A DNA stretch of 64,000 bases from G963662985 sp963662985 (GTDB lineage: Bacteria; Chloroflexota; Anaerolineae; Anaerolineales; UBA11579): assembly GCA_963662985.1 (NCBI GenBank), contig OY760066.1, positions 310,001 to 374,000 on the forward strand, given 5' to 3'. The translations under genes were made by a program, and so were the position numbers. Below, piece by piece: positions 15,414-25,500 of this stretch. Each line of letters starts with the position of its first letter. The first letter of the stretch is position 1. Below the pieces are notes generated by a model. It ran no database searches, was not told where the DNA came from, and was given only the letters and a program-made list of their open reading frames with translations.

Positions 15414-16406
15414 TTAATTTTCTCGTTTGTAATAAGTCAAACTAAGTGCAAAAATCAAAACCAAACCCTTCACAATATCTTGTGAATAGTATGGGAAGTT
15501 CATCATAATCAAACCATTCAACATAATCCCCATCAAAAGCGCACCCAAAAGTGTTCCGAATGCATTTGGTTTCCCAATCCCCAACAAAGAGAAGCCAATA
15601 TAAGCAGCCGCCACAGAGTCCATCAAGAAAGAATCACCAGCATTCACTTCCCCAGAACCAATACGTGCACCCAAAATCAAACCACCCGCAGCAGCGATGA
15701 AGCCAGAAAGCACATACGCCAACATACGATATTTATTGACAGGAATCCCAGACAAACGTGCAGCTTCACGGTTACCACCCACCATATAAAGATGGCGACC
15801 AAATTTTGTGAATTCCAAGAAGATGTAAATCGCAATAGCGAAAACAATCATAATAATCACTGGCACTGGAATATTTGCGACAACACCTCGCCCAATCCAC
15901 AAATAAGCTTCTTGCATCAACCCTGGGGCAACCCCACCTCCCGGAATCGGCATCCAGTTATAAATCGCCGTCCCATCTTGGAAGGTAATCGAAATTCCGG
16001 TCAATACAAACATCATAGACAATGTAGTCAACATATCCGGAATGCCCACTTTGATAATCAAAAAGGAGTTCACAAAGCCAATCAAAACACCAACAATCAA
16101 AGGAACCACAATCGCTGCCCATGTAGGAAGTTCCCACATCACCATCATCTTAGCCGCAATCACCGAGGCAAACCCGGCAATTGCACCCACAGAAAGGTCA
16201 AACCCATCCACAGTCAAAGAAATTGTGATCGCCATCGCCATCATAGCCACGATGGACACAGATCGGAAAATATTGGTTACATTCTTGAAGTTCATGAAGT
16301 TTTCCAAACGGAGCGTGAAAAACAACAAAACGCCAACTGTCACCAAAATCGTTCCATACTTATACAAAAAATGGAACATGTCGAATTTTTTAGTATTACT
16401 TTTCAT
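15414..16406 (-). CDS. Ribose-type ABC transporter permease (RbsC family)
   Basis: 330 residues with about 8-10 hydrophobic segments and the RbsC/AraH signature AYVLSGFIAAAGGLILGARIGSG together with DSVAAAYIGFSLLG, given here as separate conserved pieces. It forms the membrane channel for an imported sugar. The ATG at 16406 is preferred over the GTG at 16415 because AGGTGG lies 6-7 nt before it. It overlaps the end of the ATPase gene by 11 nt. With the ATPase and binding protein it forms one CUT2 importer at the head of the microcompartment operon; the cargo is presumably a 5-modified ribose. Confidence 0.9.
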   Translation of the reverse strand: MKSNTKKFDMFHFLYKYGTILVTVGVLLFFTLRLENFMNFKNVTNIFRSVSIVAMMAMAITISLTVDGFDLSVGAIAGFASVIAAKMMVMWELPTWAAIVVPLIVGVLIGFVNSFLIIKVGIPDMLTTLSMMFVLTGISITFQDGTAIYNWMPIPGGGVAPGLMQEAYLWIGRGVVANIPVPVIIMIVFAIAIYIFLEFTKFGRHLYMVGGNREAARLSGIPVNKYRMLAYVLSGFIAAAGGLILGARIGSGEVNAGDSFLMDSVAAAYIGFSLLGIGKPNAFGTLLGALLMGIMLNGLIMMNFPYYSQDIVKGLVLIFALSLTYYKREN

Positions 16407-17898
16407 CGTTACCACCTGCAGAATAATATAGTAGTTCTTCTTCGTCAGTCTCAGCAGTCACAAGTTCTTTAATGATCGTGCCGTTATACATGACATAAAC
16501 GCGGTCCGTGAGGCCCAAGATTTCACTAAACTCACATGTTGCATAAACAACACCTTTGCCTTGGTCCACCAAGTCCCCAATCAAGCGATAAATGTCAGCC
16601 TTAGAACCCACATCCACACCTTTGGTAGGTTCATCAAAAATAAATACCTCAGCATCAGAAATAATCCACTTACCAATCGCAACCTTTTGTTGGTTGCCAC
16701 CACTCAAGTTTGAAACTAATTGTTTTTCACTTGGGGTCTTCACACCCACTTGCTTGATCGTGTCTTGTGCAACTTTGCGGATCACATTGCGTTGCATAAA
16801 ACTTCGTTTGGTATATTTAGATAAAGTCGGCAATGTCATGTTTGTTTCAATGTTCTCGTGCACCAAAATACCTTCCTTGCGGCGTTCTTCTGGCACAAAA
16901 GCTAACTTACTAGAAAGTGCATGTGTCGGGGTTTTCGGGGTAATATCTTTACCACGCATATACACACCGCCATTGTGGATTGCTTCAGCACCAAACAGAA
17001 GTTTACAAAGCTCTGTTTTCCCAGCGCCAACCAAACCAACCAAGCCAACAATTTCACCTTCTTTAACATGGATGTTCACATTATTGATCCCACCCTTGCC
17101 ATGTAATTCTTTGACCTCAAAAACCTTTTCTCCGATCTTTGCATTAATCTTCGGAAAAGTATTTTCAAGCTTGCGACCTAGCATCTTTTCCACAACAGAT
17201 TCAATTGTCATTTCAGAGATCGGATAAGTCCCAACTAATTCACCATCTTTTAGGACAGTGACAACTTCACAAATTTCAAAAATCTCATCTAAACGATGTG
17301 AAATGAAAACAACACTAACACCATCTTTTTGCAGTTTGCGCACAATGTCAAACAGTTTTTCTGTTTCTTCAACACTCAATGGAGCGGTTGGTTCATCTAA
17401 TAATAAGAATTTTGCGTTTTGAGAAACAGCTCGCCCAATCAAGACCATCTGTTTTTCTGACAAAGTCAAATCGCTAATCAAACGGTTGACATCAATGTCA
17501 AGCCCCAAGGAACTCAAAATCTTTTTTGCTTCTTTTCGAATATAGTTCCAATTGAGAAAAGCTTTTGTGTCTTTCTCAATGATATAGTCCATCATGATGT
17601 TTTCTGCAACTGAAAGATATGGAATAAGTGCTGTGTCCACTTCTTGGTACACAATGGTGATACCATTATCTTTTGCATCTTGCGGGTTACTAAATTCAAC
17701 TTGTTCACCATCAATCTTGATCGTGCCAGTATCTTTAATGTACACACCCGTTAAAACTTTCATCAGTGTACTTTTCCCTGCGCCATTTGCGCCAACCAAT
17801 GCATGAATCTCACCTTCTTTTACGCTGAAGTCAACATCCATCAAGGCTTTCACACCAGGGAATTCTTTGGAAATATTTTTCATTTCAAGATGGCTCAT
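16396..17898 (-). CDS. Ribose-type ABC transporter ATPase, duplicated (RbsA family)
   Basis: 500 residues with two ABC cassettes. The first has Walker A GANGAGKST (about 36-44) and a variant signature LTLSEKQMV; the second has a degenerate Walker A GLVGAGKTE (about 290) and signature LSGGNQQKV, with Walker B VFIFDEPTKGVDVG. This fused architecture and length are typical of CUT2 sugar importers. It overlaps the permease gene and follows the binding-protein gene after a 167-nt gap containing a strong hairpin, which likely lowers its expression relative to the binding protein. Confidence 0.93.
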   Translation of the reverse strand: MSHLEMKNISKEFPGVKALMDVDFSVKEGEIHALVGANGAGKSTLMKVLTGVYIKDTGTIKIDGEQVEFSNPQDAKDNGITIVYQEVDTALIPYLSVAENIMMDYIIEKDTKAFLNWNYIRKEAKKILSSLGLDIDVNRLISDLTLSEKQMVLIGRAVSQNAKFLLLDEPTAPLSVEETEKLFDIVRKLQKDGVSVVFISHRLDEIFEICEVVTVLKDGELVGTYPISEMTIESVVEKMLGRKLENTFPKINAKIGEKVFEVKELHGKGGINNVNIHVKEGEIVGLVGLVGAGKTELCKLLFGAEAIHNGGVYMRGKDITPKTPTHALSSKLAFVPEERRKEGILVHENIETNMTLPTLSKYTKRSFMQRNVIRKVAQDTIKQVGVKTPSEKQLVSNLSGGNQQKVAIGKWIISDAEVFIFDEPTKGVDVGSKADIYRLIGDLVDQGKGVVYATCEFSEILGLTDRVYVMYNGTIIKELVTAETDEEELLYYSAGGNDEK

Positions 17899-18016
17899 CT
17901 AATATATCTCCTTTAATCTTTTGGCAAATACCATTTGCTTTCATACAAAGCGGATAATCAAGAAACTACATGTTATGAATTTCTATAATTATCCGCCAAA
18001 AAGTTCATATGCTATC

Positions 18017-18048
18017 TCTGAGTTGCCGAATTGCTTCAGCAACTCAGA
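18017..18048 (-). terminator. Stem-loop between binding protein and ABC ATPase genes
   Basis: A 10-bp perfect stem (TCTGAGTTGC and GCAACTCAGA) with a 12-nt loop lies 18 nt after the binding-protein stop. There is no U tract, so it probably stabilises the upstream mRNA 3' end or partially stops transcription, giving an excess of binding protein. Confidence 0.65.
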
Positions 18049-18065
18049 AGATAAATTACATAATA

Positions 18066-19127
18066 CTATTTTTCGAGTGCTGCCATCCAAGGTTCGATGA
18101 AAGCATCTGAGGCACCCCATGCGGGATAAATGTCAGCTAAATCTGCCATGGTGACGCGTTTTTCGTCTTTAGAAGGAAGATCATCAACGTGCACGAGCAC
18201 TGGTTGCATAGAGTAATAGCGAGGAATTGATTCACCAGCGATTGCCTTGAGAGCCAAGCGAATTTGAACTTGTCCAACCACACCAGGGTTCACTGCAGAG
18301 GAGGAGCGCCAAATTTCAGGATGTTCTTGCATCATGGCCAAGTCTTGGTCAGAAATGTCAACTGAGAAGAGAGGAATTGTTTCACCAGATTCGACGATTG
18401 CATTGTAGAAACCTTTTGCATATTCGTCCCAAACTGCGTAAACTGCATCGATCGGAACATCAGTTGTGTTGATAATGGTTGTCAAAGCTTCTTGTGCTTT
18501 AGGCATTGGGTTGTCAGTGCCCAAGTCAATTGTATTGATTACGCTCAAGCCGGTATAGGTGGGCAAAATGCCGCCTTCCCAAATGCGGTGACGTTTGTCG
18601 GTGGGGGGAACGTTTGCAACACGGTTGTATACAACGTTACCTTGACCATCAAGTTCTTGAACAAGTGACATTTGTGAGAGCAAGCCCATCATGAGGTCAT
18701 ATTGATCCAAGCTGACCAATTTACCATTGGCAACGTCTGCGGGGACATCGAAGTCGTTGTCAAACACGATTACAGGAATGCCAGCTTCAAGAGCGCGGGT
18801 CACTGCGGGCAACAATGCATCTGCCTTACCGTGAGAAATCAAAATGGCATCCATTTTATTTGTCACAGCATTGTCAATGCCTTCTGCCATCACTGTAAGA
18901 TTGTTGTTGGCGTCGATCACGGTCAAGTCAATGCCGTATTTTTCAGCTTCGGCTTTTGCACCATTAATGTGCATGACCATGTGGGTACCTGTACCCCATT
19001 CCTTCACCAATGCCATTCGCAATTCACCTTGAACTGCTTCAGGAACATCGCCACCTTGCGCAAAAGCTAATGCAAAGCTTGAGGCTAAAATGACTACAGC
19101 GAGGATTACAGAAAGTAACTTCTTCAT
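18066..19127 (-). CDS. Periplasmic/extracellular sugar-binding protein (RbsB type)
   Basis: 353 residues. A cleavable signal peptide (MKKLLSVILAVVILASSFALAFA) is followed by a type I periplasmic-binding fold: LRMALVKEWGTGTHMVMHING, split at the first strand, then DAILISHGKADALLPAVTRAL and IPVIVFDNDFDVP, which are typical for ribose/pentose binding proteins. It delivers the substrate to the RbsAC-type importer encoded downstream. It is the first gene of the microcompartment operon and has a good promoter and AAAAGGAGAA ribosome site. Ligand is predicted to be 5-deoxyribose, 5-methylthioribose or a related nucleoside, from operon content only. Confidence 0.92.
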   Translation of the reverse strand: MKKLLSVILAVVILASSFALAFAQGGDVPEAVQGELRMALVKEWGTGTHMVMHINGAKAEAEKYGIDLTVIDANNNLTVMAEGIDNAVTNKMDAILISHGKADALLPAVTRALEAGIPVIVFDNDFDVPADVANGKLVSLDQYDLMMGLLSQMSLVQELDGQGNVVYNRVANVPPTDKRHRIWEGGILPTYTGLSVINTIDLGTDNPMPKAQEALTTIINTTDVPIDAVYAVWDEYAKGFYNAIVESGETIPLFSVDISDQDLAMMQEHPEIWRSSSAVNPGVVGQVQIRLALKAIAGESIPRYYSMQPVLVHVDDLPSKDEKRVTMADLADIYPAWGASDAFIEPWMAALEK

Positions 19128-19197
19128 TTATAAATTCTCCTTTTAATATTTTTTGCTTTCGCAACTTAAACATGATTTGTTTGCTTAACGCATTCAC

Positions 19198-19226
19198 AAT
19201 TTAACATATTTTTAATACGTTGTCAA
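19198..19226 (-). promoter_or_regulatory. Sigma70-type promoter of the microcompartment operon
   Basis: On the minus strand TTGACA (19226-19221), a 17-nt spacer and TAAATT (19203-19198) make a strong housekeeping promoter about 70 nt upstream of the binding-protein start. The leader contains a small palindrome TTGCGAAAGCAA (19164-19153). The remaining 19227-19441 stretch is AT-rich with no feature I recognise. Confidence 0.8.
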
Positions 19227-19441
19227 ATTTTTGCACATTTTCTCATTTTTTATCATTCAAAAGGGCTTATTTTGAAAATTATTTTCATTTTTTACAATCT
19301 TTTTTGCAAATTATTGAAGAGCACAAGTTCCATTCTCACCTTTCCCCTCATATAAAGACAAGTCCTTCATTTAAATATATACATGATATATTTTATCTTT
19401 TTTATAGATTTTTAAACCAATGAAAAAAACTTTTTAATAAA

Positions 19442-19472
19442 AAAATAAAGGACGAATATCGTCCTTTATTTT
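19442..19472 (-). terminator. Terminator of the giant surface-protein gene
   Basis: Perfect 14-bp stem (AAAATAAAGGACGA and TCGTCCTTTATTTT) with a 3-nt loop and A/T-rich flanks on both sides, 34 nt after the stop of the DUF11/sortase gene. It would work in both directions and isolates that gene from the microcompartment operon. Confidence 0.9.
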
Positions 19473-19505
19473 CAAATTTAATAAATTTGAACCTTAAAAT
19501 TTTCA

Positions 19506-22500
19506 CTATTTTTCAAGCCGGATCAAAACACCAGTCACAGCAATTCGCCAATCATATTCTCCAGTAGTCTCATTATATCCTTGGCAAGTGATCAAACTCA
19601 CCTCATCATAAGCGGAGGATTTGTAAATATCCATATTATCAGCTTTGATTCGTTCATTGCTTTGCACTTGATAAACATACTTCAAGCCATTTGCATAAAT
19701 CACAAACTCATCACCCCAATGCAAAGTCTTCAAGTCTGCAAACACAGATGGTGCGCCTTGTGCATCCACCACATGTCCTGCCAACAAAGTTCTTCCAGCT
19801 TGCGTGGGGAACGCCGTCCCAGTCAAATAACCAATATCATCTTGCAACCAAGTAGCGTCCCATGTATTTTGGTACTCAGGAATTCCCACAATCCTTGCCT
19901 TCACATTTAATGCTGGAATTTCCAACACCAAATTATCAGTTTTAGAATATTGCAGATTATCTGGTTGGTTTGGCACAGTTGTAATCTTATCTTGTTCAAA
20001 CCCAGTTTCCGGCAATTTGTATGGTGGTTCGATTGAAATTGATGAATTTGCCCCATAGACATCCACATCATCCAAAGGATCATAATATCGCTCATTCGAT
20101 AAGCTATTGAATGGAGATTGTTGCACAGTTTCAAAATCGCCTGGCAAACTTGTCCATTCCACATTTGCTTGGTTCACAATGCCGCCACCGCTATAAAAAT
20201 TCACTGTCGCATCAAAAGTAATCACAGAATCTTGATTTCCAGTTGGATCCCAATCATCATAAGCAATCGTCAAAGTACGAGTAGCTGGATCATAGGTCAT
20301 TGAATCAGGAGTTTCACCACTCACATGGTTTTCCGAACCAACCACATATTCCAATGCAAGCGGAAGTGTATCAAACACATTCACATCATATGCGCTTGTT
20401 GTGCTCCTCGACTCATGGAAAATAGTCAATTTATATTGAACAGTTCCCCCTACAGGCACAATACTTCTAGACACAGTCTTTTGGATGTTCAAGAAAGGTT
20501 CAACAATCTCAACCGATTCCGCTTCATCTGTCATCGGAGTGGTCACATCATCCCAGTCTGCATTTACTTGATTATTCCGTTCTCCAGACCCGACCACTAC
20601 CGACGCGTCATTCAAAACAACCGCGCGATATACAATCGTAATTGTCTGTGTTGTAGAGCTGCTATTATCATTCGTCAGAGTTCCAAAATCAAATGTCAAC
20701 ATTCGGCCTTGGTTCAACGCTTCTCCACTCCCAATCGGATATTCTCCCACTGTCGGAGAATTCCCGGTCGTAGTAGTAGGCTGTGCAGCCGTAGCTATAT
20801 CACACAAATCCACAAACGCACCAGCCGAAGTTGTCAAATTTGCATCTGCCGTCACAGCATCTGCACCACTGCCATCTCCACACCCCAAGAATGCCAATCC
20901 TTGATCCAACACATCGGTCAACACAAAATTAGGTACGATAATATCATCACTACCCGGTGTAGAAGGAATATCAATCGTCACTTCATAAACCAAAATCGAG
21001 CCAATTGCTGCATCATTTCCTGTAGGATTAATCGTAGTTGCAGCAGGTTCACTGATTGATAGCAAATGCTTTTCCATACCTTGAATCAAAATATCTTGAT
21101 CTGTATCTGTTGCAGATTGAGGCGGGCTGCCAGGAGTGGTGTTATTATTACCATCATCCTCAACTGTGACCGTATTATCAACAAAATCAACACTCGTCAC
21201 ATCATCCACCTTCACCGCAAATGTCACCGTATGCACATCCGTCGGATGCGCAGCCAATGCGCCAATCGTCCACTCACAAGTTTCACCAGCGGCACCCACA
21301 GCATCACACACCCATCCATCATCAGTAGTAACACCAGGATCATTAAACCAAGTCGTTCCAGCTGGCACCGTTTCAGTCAACACAACACCAGTCGCATTCT
21401 GCCCACCCGTGTTTCTATAAGTGATCGTATATACTAAAGTATCACCCAAAGTGGTCGTATCTTTATTATTAGTCTTTGTAATCGATAATGAGGGTTCACC
21501 AACCGCTTCCAAATCAGAAGTATCTTTATTATTACCCGGTTTAGGTTCAGGTCCACCACTGTTTTCATCCATATACACAGTTGCCACATTGTTAATCTCA
21601 GTCACACCTGCGGGCAATGGATCATCAATCGTCACCACAAAATACCACACACCTCGATCCGTCGGATCGCCAGTACCAGCATCAGTTGCCCCCGCTTCAG
21701 CCAAAAGACCTGCGCCTGCAGCTGTCACAGGCACCGCTTCATATTCACCCGTAGTAGAGTTCAATGTCCACGACGAACCTGTCACAACACTATTAGTCGT
21801 ATCTGTTAAAGCTGCATCATAAGTCGTATTAGCCGGCAAATCTTCACTCAAAGAGAATTTTGTTGGCACATTTCCCGTATTTTGGAATCGAATCCCATAA
21901 TAAATCTTTGCATTGGGTTCTAAAGTTGAATTTGTCCCAGTAATCTCAAAGGTCGCATCATACTTATCCACCACAAGCTCGCCATTTTCCACAGTCACAA
22001 AGTTATCTGTCGATTCTGAATACGTCTTTTCGCCCGGTACAACCCCATCTTTATTGGTCCAATCCACTTTTGCCGTATTTTTCAAAACATCACCCGGCAA
22101 TGGCACATTGTCCACAAACGGCGTCACACCAATTGCAGAAGCATTTTGATCAATCACAGCTTGATAAATAATCTCATACCAAACATCATCATTCACATCA
22201 AATCGTTGTCCAGCTTCAGCAGTCAAAGTAATCGTTGGCGCCGTATAATCCAAAATCCAACCACTCCCAACCGAGCCGACTGAGGTTCGCACTTCACTTC
22301 CTGAGCTAGTATCCACTCTCTCTGCACGCAAAGACAGTTCATTCAATGTCAAACCAGCAGGAATCGTATCAGAAATCACACTGTCCCAAGCCACTGAACT
22401 ATAAGTACGTGTCGTGCCATCAGCTTCATAATATGGATTCGTAATCTTAAGCGTATACCCAATTGTCGCACCAATACAATTATTATAAGACGTACCACTT

Positions 22501-25500
22501 GCATCATTCAAATCAACACAATTGCTTGAAACCAAAGCATTCGTCTTTTCAATATCAAGATCCGGTTCAATAATAGTTGAAGAAATATCATTTGAATCAT
22601 ATGTATTTCCAGAAACAATTAATTCAAAATCATTTTCTTTCACTGCACCAATTGTATTTGTTGAATCCGTATTCAAAACAACCGCATTAAACCGCACAAT
22701 GATTGTTTCATCCGCCGTGGTCGTGCCACTAGCAGGTTCATCATTATTTTGAAGATCACCAATAAAAACAGACACTTGTTGTCCTGTTGCGGCGCTTCCA
22801 GTCACTGTTACAAAAGAAGTACCATTGACATCCGTAGAATCTAAAACAGCAAATCCCGGATTCACTAATCCGATTCCATTTGCACTAGCTAGATCACCAT
22901 CAATCGTCATAGCTAGGTCAGAATCAATCGAAAGTGTCGTAGAGTCCGTGATATAGTCTAAACCTGCTGGGATCACGTCCTGAACAGTTGTATTAACTGA
23001 TGTGCCTTGAGGAATTGTAAATGCCAATTGATAAGTAACAATTTCACCAATCGATAAATCCCCATCCCCTGATTCAGAATCAGAAGTAGCATAGACTGAT
23101 TTAGTTAGCACAGGGCTATCTACCGTCACAACACCAGTAGTAACAGAACTATCTGCAGAATAACTTCTTTCTCTATCAACTCCAGCTGTACCAGAATCAT
23201 AATCTCGATTTGTATTCTCTCCATCCATACTTGTCCAATTAACCGTCGCAGTATTAGGATAAGTAAATTCAGGATTAACACAGTAAGATACAGTCCCATC
23301 TAAAGAGATTGTGATAGTTCTCGTTGTATCATATAAGAAATCAAAACTAGAGCCATCAGTAGTTTTTAATGTCCATCCAGCAGCGTTTGAACCCACAAGC
23401 TCAAATAAAGATTTATCAACAATCCCTGCTGAGTCCACCACATCAAAAGCAGCTGCAATTGTGCTTGCATCTGTCTCATCGATCACAATCACAGATTCTC
23501 CAGTTGTACATGCTGGAATTGGATCTGAGAAAGTCACATCATAGGCATCCGTATTATTACTATTGCTTTCATGATTAATCACAATTGAATAAGAAATAGC
23601 AGTCCCTGCTTGTGCAGTTGTTGGTGTCACAGTTTTATTTATGAGTAAATTGGGCTCAACAATTCGCACATTGGGCGCATATTTAATATCAGAGCTTTCA
23701 GATGTGCCGTCTGCCAAATCCCAAGTCATTACAATTGAATTATTTCGATATCTATTACGAATATTACCTGATATGTCTGTCACCATTACGGTATATTCAA
23801 ACACAAATTTTTCATCAACATCATTGTCATTATTAAGATTTGTGATTCTGCCAAAATTCCAAGTTAAAGTTCGTCCACTGTTTGTCACAACAGTTGAAGG
23901 CAAGCTAATATCCACAATATTAGATGGATCTGAATCATCCACAATCACACCGGTACCAAGCGCAACATTATTTGAATCAAACAAACCAAATGAACTTGGG
24001 TCCAAACTCACAAACACCAATCCATTATCCAAAGTATCTCTCAATACCATATTATCTGAACTGGATTCAGGTATGGTCACTTCCACTCGATAAGTTATAA
24101 ATTCACCAATCGTTGCTTCATTTCCTGTATTTGTAGTATTTGTTGGAGTACTTTCAATTTCAGTAGAAACAATTGTTTTACTGATGGTTGGTTCTCTTAA
24201 AGTGGTGCTATCTTCATCATCTTCAGGTTCTTCCACGTAGTTTTCACCACCTTCTTCACCTGAATAATTCACAATCTTTCCATTATTTACAAGTTCTGTG
24301 CCTGCTGGCAATGCTGGGTCAATCATCAAATCGTATGTAACCACAATAACATTAGTACCACTTGTAGCATCATGTCCCTGACATGCCCCACCTTCTCCAT
24401 AAAGAGCATCAGTAGAGGCTAATTGCCCAGGATCTAAAAGCTCAATACCTTGATCAAATAGATCTGTATCAGTGAAACTTGCCCCTTGTGGATTTACCAT
24501 ACTATTCAAACTTACACCATCACCACGTGTGACTTGTAAATTAATCCCCCCAGGAGGAATAATTAATCCATCAGGTTTATCATCTTGGAGAAGAATGTCA
24601 AAAGCACCATTCACACCAGACCCAACATTTTGAATCAAGATCGCAAAACGAATTGTGTCTCCTCCATCCAAATTGCCAAAACTACTCTCAATTGCAGAAT
24701 TATCACTCCCTAAGAAATCAGAAGAAATTACAAATGAGCCATTTGTTCCTTCATCATACCAAGGCACACCAGTGCTTCCTGGGGGATAAAATGCCAATGG
24801 ATCACTTGGTTGTGTGATTGCTGTTGCATTTGAAGAATTAGTAGATATGATTGTTTTTGTACCAACCAACACTGGTTCAGTTAAAACCAAATCAGCATTC
24901 ACCACAGCTTCCGGATTATAAGTTGTAGAGTTAGAATCTTTCTGCAAAACACTGTTTCTTAATTTCATTTGATCTGCAAATTTCTCAGAGGTCACCCGTA
25001 CACTAAACACAATGTCAATTGTGCGTTCCAGATTATCAACCGCATCATAATTACCAAAATCAAACTTTACTGTATTTTCATGATCTTTATCCGAAACCGA
25101 TAAAACAGGAGTATTTGATGCAGAATAATCAACACTATGGTTTGGTCCATACGTCCAAGTTCCACCTGTTGCAAACAAATCATTGATATTCGCAGAATAA
25201 TTCCAAGCACCAAGTCCAACTGAGATCCCCGTAACATCCGGATCATCCGCATGGAAGATCGGCAATGGTAAATAATCGGTAAAACTCAAATCATAGAAGT
25301 CCCCTGTTGGTACTGTATAAGTCAAACGATAAAGTACTACATCATTTGCAGAGATATCCACATCAGAACATGCCGCATAAGTGCTTGCATTACATAAACT
25401 ATCCTTATAACCAACAATTGTCTTACTCGTGGAACCATAAGGCACTTCATTGGTTGCACTTGCAGAATCTGTAACAGGGACACCAGAAAGAACAGAACAT

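Noticed and set aside
15414..19127. Reading the ribose-type importer as a dedicated ribose transporter (rbsABC)
   Set aside because: No ribokinase, rbsD or rbsR is linked, and the operon holds mtnK and mtnA; a modified ribose is the more consistent cargo.
20325..22149. Several plus-strand ORFs opposite the DUF11 repeats
   Set aside because: They arise from the biased codon use of the repeats; low complexity and no start signals.
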